Origin: Arion vulgaris
Lineage: Eukaryota; Mollusca; Gastropoda; Stylommatophora; Arionidae
Reading direction: 5' to 3'
DNA length: 64,000 nt
Assembly: GCA_020796225.1 (NCBI GenBank)
Contig: CM036767.1
Coordinates: 18,493,927-18,557,926 of the forward strand
Both the position numbers and the translations under genes were made by a program. The first letter of the stretch is position 1. Each line of letters opens with the position of its first letter. Under the pieces are notes generated by a model. That model saw only the letters and a list, made by a program, of their open reading frames with translations. It did no database searches and was not told the DNA's origin. This document shows positions 20,950 through 32,958 of this stretch, one piece after another.

Positions 20950-22350
20950 AATACATGGAGACGAGATTTGGAGGCAGAGATCAACAATATAAAGAAGAGT
21001 TGGAGGGAGCTGCAGGAGATAGCTAGAGATATGAAGACTTGATATTAGTTGGTTGAGGGTCTATGTTGGAGGCAGAGATCAACAATATAAAGAAGAGTTG
21101 AGAGGAGCTGCAGGAGATAGCTAGAGATATGAAGACTTGATATTAGTTGGTTGAGGGTCTATGTTGGAGGCAGAGATCAACAATATAAAGAAGAGTTGGA
21201 GGAGCTACAGGAGATAGCTAGAGATATGAAGACTTGATATTAGTTGGTTGAGGGTCTATGTTGGAGGCAGAGATCAACAATATAAAGAAGAGTTGGAGGA
21301 GCTACAGGAGATAGCTAGAGATAGGAAGACTTAATATTAGTTGGTTGAGGGTCTATGTTGGAGGCAGAGATCAACAATATAAAGAAGAGTTGAGAGGAGC
21401 TGCAGGAGATAGCTAGAGATATGAAGACTTGATATTAGTTGGTTGAGGGTCTATGTTGGAGGCAGAGATCAACAATATGAAGAAGAGTTGGAGGGAGCTG
21501 CAGGAGATAGCTAGAGATAGGAAGACTTAATATTAGTTGGTTGAGGGTCTATGTTGGAGGCAGAGATCAACAATATAAAGAAGAGTTGGAGGAGCTACAG
21601 GAGATAGCTAGAGATAGGAAGACTTGCCATGAGTTGGTTGAGGGTCTATGTTGGAGGCAGAGATCAACAATATAAAGAAGAGTTGGAGGGAGCTGCAGGA
21701 GATAGCTAGAGATATGAAGACTTGATATTAGTTGGTTGAGGGTCTATGTTGGAGGCAGAGATCAACAATATAAAGAAGAGTTGGAGGGAGCTGCAGGAGA
21801 TAGCTAGAGATAGGAAGACTTAATATTAGTTGGTTGAGGGTCTATGTTGGAGGCAGAGATCAACAATATAAAGAAGAGTTGGAGGGAGCTGCAGGAGATA
21901 GCTAGAGATAGGAAGACTTGCCATGAGTTGGTTGAGGGTCTATGTTGGAGGCAGAGATCAACAATATAAAGAAGAGTTGGAGGGAGCTGCAGGAGATAGC
22001 TAGAGATAGGAAGACTTAATATTAGTTGGTTGAGGGTCTATGTTGGAGGCAGAGATCAACAATATAAAGAAGAGTTGGAGGGAGCTGCAGGAGATACCTA
22101 GAGATAGGAAGACTTAATATTAGTTGGTTGAGGGTCTATGTTGGAGGCAGAGATCAACAATATAAAGAAGAGTTAGAGGGAGCTGCAGGAGATAGCTAGA
22201 GATAGGAAGACTTGCCATGAGTTGGTTGAGGGTCTATGTTGGAGGCAGAGATCAACAATATAAAGAAGAGTTGGAGGAGCTACAGGAGATAGCTAGAGAT
22301 AGGAAAACTTAATATTAGTTGGTTGAGGGTATATGCCCCAATCCGGGTTA
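20950..22350 (+). repeat. 98-bp array derived from a LINE ORF2 C-terminus (LINE-N)
   Basis: About 14 copies of a 96-98-bp unit. Each unit translates as EINNIKKSWRELQEIARDRK followed, after mutated codons, by LVEGLC. This is the last block of a LINE ORF2, where the ancestral Trp codon is now Cys or stop. The left edge still has TWRRDLEAEI upstream, and the last unit alone continues to GICPNPG and a stop. So a single LINE end was multiplied in place. Variants TAATATTAG and GCCATGAG alternate irregularly. Confidence 0.93.
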
Positions 22351-22353
22351 AAA

Positions 22354-22360
<7 letters not shown>

Positions 22361-22390
<30 letters not shown>
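22361..22390. repeat. (GA)n microsatellite
   Basis: GA run right after the LINE-N stop, possibly its tail. Confidence 0.95.
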
Positions 22391-22395
<5 letters not shown>

Positions 22396-23344
22396 ACATT
22401 TGTCAAGATTTATTACATTTATTTTCATTTTTTAGTTGTATTTATACCGAAAAACTTAAGATAAAATAAACTACGCCTGATCATAAAAATACATATAAAT
22501 TCATAAAAGGTTGCAAAAACAGCAAGACTGTCTGTTTTACAGAAAATGTGCGATATTCCTCCAGCATTGATGATAATAAAAATAATATTTTTAATTCCGA
22601 CAATTATCAGATATGAATATTTATCATAACGAGTATCTCTTCTATGCAATTCTGTATTCTGAGCTTGTTTCTGTATGCATATATTACAGTGGAGAATTCA
22701 CGTATAAAAATTGGAGACCGGCTGTTTGATTGTAATGAAAATATATTTAGTGCGTTTTTTCCATGTTTACGTCGGAGCTTCTCGCATAAAATGAATTGTT
22801 TTGTCAATAAAATACATTTTTTGGGTTGTTGTTTAAAGGCAGAAGAGTCTTTGCTAATCTTTCAGAGATGTAGATTGTTTTTTAGGGTGTCAGGTGGAAA
22901 GCATTCATTACAGAACGTCTGCTGTATTCCCGTAATCGAATTTTATTTACAGGAGTGAATACATCCTTTCACGGACAACATTTCCAGAAGAGGATTCTGA
23001 AGAACTTCTGAAGAACTAGCTATTTTTTTAAAGCTCCTTGCTGGATTTTGACACGACACTAATGAGAAACCTGTAGAAGATTGAGAACAACTCTCGTATA
23101 TGTATAAATATATGTTTGCTTCTTAGATGTGGGTTCAATTCCCCAGTATGAGTGAATTTTTTTCATGATCGCCGCCGCTCCCAGGTCGACCTAGCGGTAA
23201 TTGGGTCCAAGGAAAGCTTAGGAAGTAAAGACGAACAGCGAGAGGCTGTCCACATCGCTTATTGTTTGTAGACTGTCAATATAAAAAAAACACGGACATA
23301 ACATTGTATCACACAATATACCGCATGGTATGAAAAAGGAGGTT
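22391..23344. other. Unassigned AT-rich spacer
   Basis: Nearly 1 kb. Frames of 61-104 codons exist on both strands but show no recognisable domain or repeat similarity. Confidence 0.35.
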
Positions 23345-23705
23345 CTATTACATTTATACATAAGGCCGACTAGCTCAAACAGGAAAACTGAAATTCCTGT
23401 TTAAGGGGGGGAGGCTGGTTTTTGTATAAGTTTGATAGAACACTGTAAGTTTTTTGTGTAATTTTACTCAATTCTATGAGTCATGGTTATTTATTGATGA
23501 AAAATATTCATAATACTGATATTCCTTAGCGTTAAGCTTGAGTTGTAACATAATATAATCTTGATTTAGCATGCTCTGTTGTTTATAAAATGAATCTTGT
23601 CTTTAAACAACAATACTGGAATGCGAGGTGACGCGACGGTTGCGGTCTTATTATCTAAAATATTTACCTGAGCCCACCGGTGATATGTTAACGAAGGCCA
23701 AGTAT
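23345..23705 (+). mobile_element. Partial copy of the mariner-like MITE interior
   Basis: TTTTACTCAATTCTATGAGT, CAATACTGGAATGCGAGGT and TTTACCTGAGCCC align in order with 9870-10085 of the 9579 element. Terminal inverted repeats are not visible here. Confidence 0.68.
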
Positions 23706-23732
23706 ATTATATATATATATGTATATATACTA
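23706..23732. repeat. (AT)n microsatellite
   Basis: AT-rich run with one G interruption, abutting the next element. Confidence 0.85.
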
Positions 23733-24400
23733 GCTGTACCCTGCGTGCGTTGTTACGCCTCCAACAAAAAATTGAATTACATCCCAGTTGACATACTGCT
23801 TCATTGCTGCTAATGTCGCGTCCCAGTTGATATACTGCTTCATTGCTACTAATGTCGCGTCCCAGTTGACATACTGCTTCATTGCTACTAATGTCGCGTC
23901 CCAGTTGATATACTGCTGCATTGCTACTAATGTCGCGTCCCAGTTGATATTTCTCTTATCATGATTCGAAATGAGTAGAAATCCTTTGAAGAAACAAACC
24001 TGGATTGCGTATTTTAACTTCAGCTTGTTTGTAAAATTGCCTTGAAATGATTATTTTATGCTATGAAAGAGATCTAGGTTTTCATAGTTTTAAAACATAC
24101 TTCATCGAATCTTGTGTATATATTAATGTGTATACCGTAGACTTCCGGAAACGTTGATAGCAAAATGTAAACAAATGTAGAAACTCTTGATGAAATTAGC
24201 GTGTTTTCGATTTTTTAGATTTTTTCGAAAAGTTTCAGCACTACCTATTTCAAACTATGACAGGTAGCATTCCAACATCAAAACAAACATATCCTGTAAA
24301 TTTCAGCTCAATCTGTTCAATAGTTTCTGAGTCTATAGGAAACAAACAGACAAACATTCATTTTTATAATATGTATGTACCTAATAATATCTATATATAA
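23728..24400 (+). mobile_element. Dispersed-repeat-like unit beginning CTAGCTGTACCC
   Basis: CTAGCTGTACCCTGCGTGCG at the left and GGAAACAAACAGACAAACAT at the right are end motifs I associate with abundant animal interspersed repeats. I cannot name the superfamily from one copy. It contains a 39-bp tandem repeat near its left end. Confidence 0.5.
23781..23948. repeat. 39-bp tandem repeat, four copies
   Basis: The unit contains CCCAGTTGATATACTGC and TTCATTGCTACTAATGTCGC. Variants are gacata/gatata and gctgct/gctact. Confidence 0.92.
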
Positions 24401-24412
24401 AAAATTTTTTTA

Positions 24413-24606
24413 CCAATCCAGGAGCACTTAAGCTTTCGGCTCTTTGGCTCGGTGCCATAGACATCGTAACCATTCGGCTTGGTGCCACGAACACCGTAAA
24501 TCTGGAGAACCTGTGGTTTTTCTGCCAATCCGTGGAATTGAACCCGCACTCACAGTCACATGTCACCCGTCGTCCAACGCGCTACAACACGCTTGGCAGG
24601 TGGGCG
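24413..24606 (-). mobile_element. SINE-A copy
   Basis: The minus strand carries the tRNA-like head at the right (GGGTTCAATTCCACGG) and the GGCACCGA modules in the body, ending at CCTGGATTGG. A poly-A tail (plus-strand T run) precedes it at 24401-24411. Confidence 0.86.
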
Positions 24607-24767
24607 TATCTTCATTTTACACTCTTGATTTTTTCTTTAGGAATACTGAAGCTGACTTGAAAAAAATGCACAAATAACGAATACAGACCGTCTTTGACAA
24701 ACACGTATTTTAACTTACCAATTATTTTCTCATCCTGGGGCCATCAAGAGCAAAACTTATACACTGA

Positions 24768-24992
24768 AGTCTTCTTCTTCTACCCTTCGCCCCGGAGGAG
24801 GCATAGGCCCCCAACCAAAGCCTTGCATGCTCTCGTGCACTTGGTTGCGGTTTTATAGCTGAGTATTTTTACTGTCTGGGGTAGCTAATCTCACGCCAAA
24901 CTCTACTTTCACCGTATACGGCAAGTGATAGGTATTAGTGGTTCTATTATTTACCCCGAATTTGGACCCCGGTAACCACAACGGGCGTCCAA
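24768..24992 (-). mobile_element. SINE-D-like variant copy
   Basis: Its minus-strand 5' end GGTTACCGGGGTCCAAATTC and AATAATAGAACCACTAATACC parallel SINE-D. The middle differs, and the 3' end terminates in (GAA)n (plus-strand CTTCTTCTTC). Probably a third subfamily of the B/D group. Confidence 0.55.
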
Positions 24993-25084
24993 TTTGTTTC
25001 ATGAATCATCTTTGATTCATTTTTGGACAGGAGAGACGTGTAGGCGCAAGTGCTGAGAATCTCATCGTCTATATTGCGGTAAGA

Positions 25085-25287
25085 TGCCTGTCTGCCCAGC
25101 ATGTTTGTAGCGCGTTGGTCTACGGGTGACTATCCCTCTGTGTGTGCGGGTTCAATTCCGCGAGATGGCAGAAAAAGCCACAGATTCCCCAGATTTACGG
25201 TGTTCGTGGCACCGAGCCGAAGGGTTACGATGTCCATGGCCCCGAGCCGAAGAGCTGAAAAGCTCAAGTGCTTCTGGATCGAAAAAA
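25085..25287 (+). mobile_element. SINE-A copy
   Basis: Full-length: GTAGCGCGTTGGTCTACGG (A-box region), GGGTTCAATTCCGCG (B box), two GGCACCGAGCCGAAG-type modules and GTGCTTCTGGATCG followed by A-rich sequence. Confidence 0.9.
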
Positions 25288-25744
25288 ATTGTGGTAAGAT
25301 CTCGTATCAGACATGTATGCACCTACCCTTCTACCAGTTCCAAGTAGCTCTCCATCGATCCCTACCTAGCTCTCCATCGATCCCTACCCACTTTGCCAGA
25401 CAATAGTCTGTTACCAGGGCCACTGCTTGGAGGTGGGGTATGATCTTGATCAGTGCCAGCTCACTGACCCTGGCACCACTGTATATCCATACATTATTGC
25501 GCCTGCGGCCCCATACACTAAAGTACAACTAAATTAATATTAAGTATGATTGTATCACTTCTCCTGAATTCGTCCCATTATATGTTCATTATTTTTCTCA
25601 GGCATTTTTTTGGGTGGAAATACGTTCAACTTACTTACTGTATTTTCAGTAATAATTCACATAATATTCAAAATAAACCATATTTAAGCTTACTTTTCAC
25701 ACCAGGTTCTGCTTATCTAACATTTCAACCAGTACTCAACATAA
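25288..25744. other. Unassigned spacer
   Basis: Includes a two-copy 22-bp repeat TAGCTCTCCATCGATCCCTA at 25346-25389. Nothing else recognised. Confidence 0.4.
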
Positions 25745-26040
25745 CTACCACTATTCAACATAACCCACAAAATACACAACATAACCCACAAAATACACAA
25801 CATAACCCACAAAATACACAACATAACCAACTAACACTCAACACAATCCACCAATACACAACACAATCCACTAACACTCAACACAGTCCACCAATACACA
25901 ACACACTAACACACAACACAATCCACTAACACTCATCACAACCTACAAAACACCCAACACAATCCACTAATACTCAACACAGTCCACCAATACTCAACAG
26001 AACCCACCAACACTCTACACAGTCTACCAAACTCTACACC
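25745..26040. repeat. Imperfect CACAAC/CCACCAATAC tandem repeat
   Basis: Four copies of CATAACCCACAAAATACACAA (21 bp) are followed by irregular units such as AACACAATCCACCAATAC. A related patch lies at 29932-30085. Confidence 0.85.
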
Positions 26041-26042
26041 AG

Positions 26043-26160
26043 CGATTTCAAAAGTGGGCGGTATCGCCCCCAGTGGTCGCTGAAGCGTTCTAGGGGGCGA
26101 TAGTGGGTTCAGAAGAATTTGGGAGGTGTTCAGACGATTAGGGTCGGTGGCTCCTTAAAG
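26043..26160. mobile_element. Possible hAT-like MITE end
   Basis: CAGCGATTTCAAAAGTGGG and GTATCGCCCCC, with the complementary string GGGGGCGATAG at 26094-26104, look like the start of a small hAT-type MITE. The other end was not found. Confidence 0.35.
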
Positions 26161-26835
26161 AAGAAACTAATAATAAATATTTTACAATAAATTACTTTCG
26201 TTATTTTTTGATTGAATAATCATTTAAAATTTGAATTCTGCATTCTGGTTCATCTTACGACCGTCTTACACGATCTCTTTTTTCATCAGCTTTCTATTTC
26301 ATGCATATAATCCTTGGAAAATTAACCATGTGTAGAAGGCGTAAGGCATGTAGTCAGTCCCAGCCCCAGGTGACAGCTAGGAGACCAGACAAGTAGTTTA
26401 GGTTGTAGATATTTTATTAGTAGAAACTTAGTGTTTGAAAGCCAATGACACTCTCTAAGCAGAATGGTAACACTAGGTAGAGACATTGACGTAGTAAGAA
26501 AAGCAATCGACGTAGTGTTGTGTACAGACAGATAGCAACGGAAAGTAAACAAGAGAGAGACCGATACAAACGTTTGACACGGAGAGACATGTTTGATATA
26601 TTGTCTACGAATCACATCAATTAAACATGTCTTTGAACTACCCATGGTTGTCAAATATATTCAAAGTTATGTATGAAAGACATTAGTAGAGAGAGAAAAC
26701 ACTATTACCTAACAAGAACATCTAGAAATCGGGATCAGAACGAGGACATGGCAACGACAACGCTAGTGTCACCGACATTGGAAAGGAACCACTATCGTTT
26801 TATATAAATATATACATTTGATGAGAGCGATGATG
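26161..26835. other. Unassigned spacer
   Basis: No element recognised between the array-flanking repeat and the 12-bp array. Confidence 0.35.
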
Positions 26836-28742
26836 GACTCGAATAAAGGAGCAAATAAAGGAGCAAATAAAGGAACAAATAAAGGAACAAATAAAGGAGC
26901 AAATAAAGGAGCAAATAAAGGAGCAAATAAAGGAACAAATAAAGGAACAAATAAAGGAACAAATAAAGGAACAAATAAAGGAACAAATAAAGGAACAAAT
27001 AAAGGAGCAAATAAAGGAACAAATAAAGGAGCAAATAAAGGAGCAAATAAAGGAACAAATAAAGGAGCAAATAAAGGAGCAAATAAAGGAACAAATAAAG
27101 GAACAAATAAAGGAACAAATAAAGGAGCAAATAAAGGAGCAAATAAAGGAACAAATAAAGGAGCAAATAAAGGAACAAATAAAGGAGCAAATAAAGGAGC
27201 AAATAAAGGAACAAATAAAGGAGCAAATAAAGGAACAAATAAAGAGCAAATAAAGGACAAATAAGGAACAAATAAAGGAACAAATAAAGGACAAATAAAG
27301 GACAAATAAAGGAGCAAATAAAGGAGCAAATAAAGGAGCAAATAAAGGAGCAAATAAAGGAACAAATAAAGGACAAATAAAGAGGAAATAAGACAATAAA
27401 GGAGCAAATAAAGGACAAATAAAGGAACAAATAAAGGAGCAAATAAAGGAGCAAATAAAGGAACAAATAAAGGAACAAATAAAGGAACAAATAAAGGAAC
27501 AAATAAAGGACAAATAAAGGAACAAATAAAAAGGAACAAATAAAGGAACAAATAAAGGAACAAATAAAGGAACAAATAAAGGAACAAATAAAGGAACAAA
27601 TAAAGGAACAAATAAAGGAGCAAATAAAGGAACAAATAAAGGAACAAATAAAGGAACAAATAAAGGAACAAATAAAGGAGCAAATAAAGGAACAAATAAA
27701 GGAACAAATAAAGGAACAAATAAAGGAACAAATAAAGGAACAAGTGAAGGACAGATAAAGGAACAAGTAAAGGAACAAATAAAGGAACAAATAAAGGAAC
27801 AAATAAAGGAACAAATAAAGGAACAAATAAAGGAACAAGTAAAGGAACAAGTAAAGGAACAAATAAAGGAACAAGTAAAGGAATAAGTAAAGGAACAAAT
27901 AAAGGAACAAATAAAGGAACAAATAAAGGAACAAATAAAGGAACAAATAAAGGAACAAATAAAGGAACAAATAAAGGAACAAATAAAGGAACAAGTAAAG
28001 GAACAAATAAAGGAACAAATAAAGGAACAAATAAAGGAACAAATAAAGGAACAAATAAAGGAACAAGTAAAGGAACAAGTAAAGGAACAAATAAAGGAAC
28101 AAGTAAAGGAATAAGTAAAGGAACAAATAAAGGAACAAATAAAGGAACAAATAAAGGAACAAATAAAGGAACAAATAAAGGAACAAGTAAAGGAACAAAT
28201 AAAGGAACAAGTAAAGGAACAAATAAAGGAACAAATAAAGGAACAAATAAAGGAACAAATAAAGGAACAAGTAAAGGAACAAGTAAAGGAGCAAATAAAG
28301 GAACAAGTGAAGGCACAGATAAAGGAACAAGTAAAGGAACAAATAAAGGAACAAATAAAGGAACAAATAAAGGAACAAATAAAGGAACAAATAAAGGAAC
28401 AAGTAAAGGAACAAGTAAAGGAACAAATAAAGGAACAAGTAAAGGAGCAAATAAAGGAACAAGTGAAGGCACAGATAAAGGAACAAGTAAAGGAACAAAT
28501 AAAGGAACAAATAAAGGAACAAATAAAGGAACAAATAAAGGAACAAATAAAGGAACAAGTAAAGGAACAAATAAAGGAACAAGTAAAGGAATAAGTAAAG
28601 GAATAAGTAAAGGAATAAGTAAAGGAATAAGTAAAGGCACAGATAAAAAGGCAAATAAAGGAACAAATAAAGGAACAAGTAAAGGAACAAATAAAGGAGC
28701 AAATAAAGGAACAAGTGAAGGCACAGATAAAGAGGCAAATAA
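26836..28742. repeat. 12-bp tandem array
   Basis: About 160 copies of AAAGGAACAAAT, with AAAGGAGCAAAT enriched in the left 600 bp and AAAGGAACAAGT in the right 1 kb. Higher-order duplications are visible (156-bp offset between 28307 and 28463; 228-bp offset between 27880 and 28108). The 651- and 648-codon minus-strand frames (PLFV and LFLY repeats) are period-3 artefacts. Confidence 0.96.
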
Positions 28743-29050
28743 AGGAACTACGGAAACTATGAGGATACAGTATTATAGAATAAAGAATACTTGGAAGGAA
28801 TCGAGCTACAACAATCGTAATTACAACTAACCAAGCCGCTCATCCGCCATCTCACTCACCCGCCACACAACAAAGCCACTCCAACAACCAAGACCAATTC
28901 ATTCATTATTATCGATCATCTACAGCAGCAAGAAATCCCCCATACTACAACACATGTATTACAGAAACATATATCAATTTTCTATGTCAAAGAGAAAATA
29001 GAGCATGTATATATGTGAAGAAAGGGGTGGGGGGGTGCGTTGGCAAACTG
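28743..29050. other. Unassigned spacer between arrays
   Basis: Nothing recognised apart from a short G-run at 29023-29035. Confidence 0.4.
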
Positions 29051-29061
29051 TTATAATGTGG

Positions 29062-29905
29062 AGGGGGCGTTACAAAGTTTATGTTGTGCAAAGTGGACGG
29101 TGGGGCGTTACAAAGTTTATGTTGTGCAAAGTGGACGGTGGGGCGTTACAAAGTTTATGTTGTGCAAAGTGGACGGTGGGGCGTTACAAAGTTTATGTTG
29201 TGCAAAGTGGACGGTGGGGCGTTACAAAGTTTATGTTGTGCAAAGTGCGGTGGGGCGTTACAAAGTTTATGTTGTGCAAAGTGGACGGTGGGGCGTTACA
29301 AAGTTTATGTTGTGCAAAGTGGACGGGGGGGGCGTTACAAAGTTTATGTTGTGCAAAGTGGACGGTGGGGCGTTACAAAGTTTATGTTGTGCAAAGTGGA
29401 CGGTGGGGCGTTACAAAGTTTATGTTGTGCAAAGTGGACGGTGGGGCGTTACAAAGTTTATGTTGTGCAAAGTGGACGGTGGGGGCGTTACAAAGTTTAT
29501 TTGCAAAGTGGACGGTGGGGCGTTACAAGTTTAGTTGTGCAAAGTGGACGGTGGGGCGTTACAAAGTTTATGTTGTGCAAAGTGGACGGTGGGGCGTTAC
29601 AAAGTTTATGTTGTGCAAAGTGGACGGTGGGGGCGTTACAAAGTTTATGTTGTGCAAAGTGGACGGTGGGGGCGTTACAAAGTTTATGTTGTGCAAAGTG
29701 GACGGTGGGGCGTTACAAAGTTTATGTTGTGCAAAGTGGACGGGGGGGGCGTTACAAAGTTTATGTTGTGCAAAGTGGACGGTGGGGCGTTACAAAGTTT
29801 ATGTTGTGCAAAGTGGACGGTGGGGCGTTACAAAGTTTATGTTGTGCAAAGTGGACGGTGGGGCGTTACAAAGTTTATGTTGTGCAAAGTGGACGGTGAG
29901 CCGAA
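29062..29905. repeat. 38-bp tandem array
   Basis: About 22 copies of a unit containing GTTACAAAGTTTATGTTGTG and CAAAGTGGACGGTGGGGC. Length variants come mostly from the G run, plus one shortened copy at 29240-29262. The three overlapping plus-strand frames are shadows. Confidence 0.95.
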
Positions 29906-29931
29906 ACAGTTTGGGAATCTATGCTCTACAC

Positions 29932-30085
29932 AGTTCACTAATAATCAACACAGTCCACCAATATACAACACAACACACCAATACTCAACACAATCCTCCA
30001 ATACCCAACAAAGCTCCTTAATATTCATACCAACCCACAAACCACACAACACAACCCAGCAATCCACATAATAACCCACATACAA
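29932..30085. repeat. Imperfect CCACCAATAC-type repeat
   Basis: Units such as AACACAGTCCACCAATATAC resemble the patch at 25745-26040, about 4 kb away on the other side of the 12-bp and 38-bp arrays. Confidence 0.75.
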
Positions 30086-30285
30086 TACAAACTGTATTAT
30101 CTGCCATAACAACACTTCTCTTGAATTAATGTATTATGAACAACACCGTCTCTAAACTTAGATTCAACGAGTGCTCTTAAATGTTAATGTGTTTTAGACG
30201 AGTGCTCTTGGATTCATGTATTTTTGAATAAGTAAACTTTAATTAACATATTATGCTTAAACTGCATTTACTTGTTTAATGAACA

Positions 30286-30455
30286 TACGTTTCACATATG
30301 TTCTATAGAGTAAGTACATATTAAGTATACGTTTCACATATGTTCTATAGAGTAAGTACATATTAAGTATACGTTTCACATATGTTCTTAGAGTAAGTAC
30401 ATATTAAGTATACGTTTCACATATGTTCTTAGAGTAAGTACATATTAAGTATTAT
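30286..30455. repeat. 42-bp tandem repeat, four copies
   Basis: The unit contains ACGTTTCACATATGTTCT and AGAGTAAGTACATATTAAG. Two copies lack two bases (TTCTTAGAG versus TTCTATAGAG). Confidence 0.93.
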
Positions 30456-30521
30456 TTTCGTATCGACAATACGATATTTCAATATAATTTTTTAATTTTC
30501 TGTGTTCTTCTTATATGGGAC

Positions 30522-32958
30522 AAATATAATATAGAAAGTAGAAGATGTGGGAGATGTACGATAGAAAGTAGAAGATATGGGAGATGTAAGATAGAAAGTA
30601 GAAGATATGGGAGATGTAAGATAGAAAGTAGAAGATATGGGAGATGTAAGATAAAAAGTAGAAGATGTGGGAGATGTAAGATAGAAAGTAGAAGATATGG
30701 GAGATGTAAGATATAAAGTAGAAGATATGGGAGATCTCAGATAGAAAGTAGAAGATATGGGAGATGTAAGATAGAAAGTAGAAGATATGGGAGATGTAAG
30801 ATAGAAAGTAGAAGATGTGGGAGATGTAAGATAGAAAGTAGAAGATATGGGAGATGTAAGATAGAAAGTAGAAGATATGGGAGATCTCAGATAGAAAGTA
30901 GAAGATATGAGAGATGTCAGATAGAAAGTAGAAGATATGGGAGATGTCAGATAGAAAGTAGAAGATATGGGAGATCTCAGATAGAAAGTAGAAGATATGG
31001 GAGATCTCAGATAGAAAGTAGAAGATATGGGAGATGTAAGATAGAAAGTAGAAGATATGGGAGATGTAAGATAGAAAGTAGAAGATATGGGAGATGTAAG
31101 ATAGAAAGTAGAAGATATGGGAGATCTCAGATAGAAAGTAGAAGATATGGGAGATCTCAGATAGAAAGTAGAAGATATGGGAGATGTAAGATAGAAAGTA
31201 GAAGATATGGGAGATGTAAGATAGAAAGTAGAAGATATGGGAGATCTCAGATAGAAAGTAGAAGATATGGGAGATCTCAGATAGTAAGTAGAAGATATGG
31301 GAGATCTCAGATAGAAAGTAGAAGATATGGGAGATGTAAGATAGAAAGTAGAAGATATGGGAGATGTAAGATAGAAAGTAGAAGATATGGGAGATGTAAG
31401 ATAGAAAGTAGAAGATATGGGAGATCTCAGATAGAAAGTAGAAGATATGGGAGATCTCAAATAGAAAGTAGAAGATATTGGAGATGTCAGATAGAAAGTA
31501 GAAGATATGGGAGATGTAAGATAGAAAGTAGAAGATATGGGAGATCTCAGATAGAAAGTAGAAGATATGGGAGATGTCAGATAGAAAGTAGAAGATATGG
31601 GAGATGTAAGATAGAAAGTAGAAGATATGGGAGATGTAAGATAGAAAGTAGAAGATATGGGAGATGTAAGATAGAAAGTATAAGATATGGGAGATCTCAG
31701 ATAGAAAGTAGAAGATATGGGAGATGTCAGATAGAAATTAGAAGATATGGGAGATGTAAGATAGAAAGTAGAAGATATGGGAGATGTAAGATAGAAAGTA
31801 GAAGATATGGGAGATGTAAGATAGAAAGTAGAAGATATGGGAGATCTCAGATAGAAAGTAGAAGATATGGGAGATCTCAGATAGAAAGTAGAAGATATGG
31901 GAGATGTAAGATAGAAAGTAGAAGATATGGGAGATGTCAGATAGAAAGTAGAAGATATGGGAGATGAAGATAGAAAGTAGAAGATATGGGAGATCTCAGA
32001 TAGAAAGTATAAGATATGGGAGATGTCAGATAGAAAGTAGAAGATATGGGAGATGTAAGATAGAAAGTAGAAGATATGGGAGATCTCAGATAGAAAGTAG
32101 AAGATATGGGAGATCTCAGATAGAAAGTAGAAGATATGGGAGATGTAAGATAGAAAGTAGAAGATATGGGAGATGTAAGATAGAAAGTAGAAGATATGGG
32201 AGATGTAAGATAGAAAGTAGAAGATATGGGAGATGTAAGATAGAAAGTAGAAGATATGGGAGATGTAAGATAGAAAGTAGAAGATATGGGAGATGTAAGA
32301 TAGAAAGTAGAAGATATGGGAGATCGCAGATAGAAAGTAGAAGATATGGGAGATGTCAGATAGAAAGTAGAAGATATGGGAGATCTCAGATAGAAAGTAG
32401 AAGATATGGGAGATGTAAGATAGAAAGTAGAAGATATGGGAGATGTAAGATAGAAAGTAGAAGATATGGGAGATCTCAGATAGAAAGTAGAAGATATGGG
32501 AGATGTAAGATAGAAAGTAGAAGATATGGGAGATGTAAGATAGAAAGTAGAAGATATGGGAGATGTAAGATAGAAAGTAGAAGATATGGGAGATCTCAGA
32601 TAGAAAGTAGAAGATATGGGAGATCTCAAATAGAAAGTAGAAGATATTGGAGATGTCAGATAGAAAGTAGAAGATATGGGAGATGTAAGATAGAAAGTAG
32701 AAGATATGGGAGATCTCAGATAGAAAGTAGAAGATATGGGAGATGTCAGATAGAAAGTAGAAGATATGGGAGATGTAAGATAGAAAGTAGAAGATATGGG
32801 AGATGTAAGATAGAAAGTAGAAGATATGGGAGATGTAAGATAGAAAGTATAAGATATGGGAGATCTCAGATAGAAAGTAGAAGATATGGGAGATGTCAGA
32901 TAGAAATTAGAAGATATGGGAGATGTAAGATAGAAAGTAGAAGATATGGGAGATGTGA
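30522..32958. repeat. 30-bp tandem array with higher-order structure
   Basis: About 81 copies of GAAGATATGGGAGATGTAAG plus ATAGAAAGTA. Three main variants differ at one site: gatGTAAG, gatCTCAG, gatGTCAG. A block of about 15 units near 31321-31770 recurs at 32490-32940 with the same variant order, including two private changes (CTCAAATAG followed by ATATTGG). The frames of 322-453 codons are artefacts of the 30-bp period. Confidence 0.96.

Noticed and set aside
22425..22958. Small protein genes in the AT-rich spacer
   Set aside because: Frames of 66-104 codons on both strands overlap, with no domain, no similarity and no splice or start context that I can support.
26769..28738. Two minus-strand ORFs of 651 and 648 codons that look like multi-span membrane proteins
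   Set aside because: They are translations of the 12-bp array in two frames. The period is a multiple of three, so frames stay open by chance; there is no complexity or domain.
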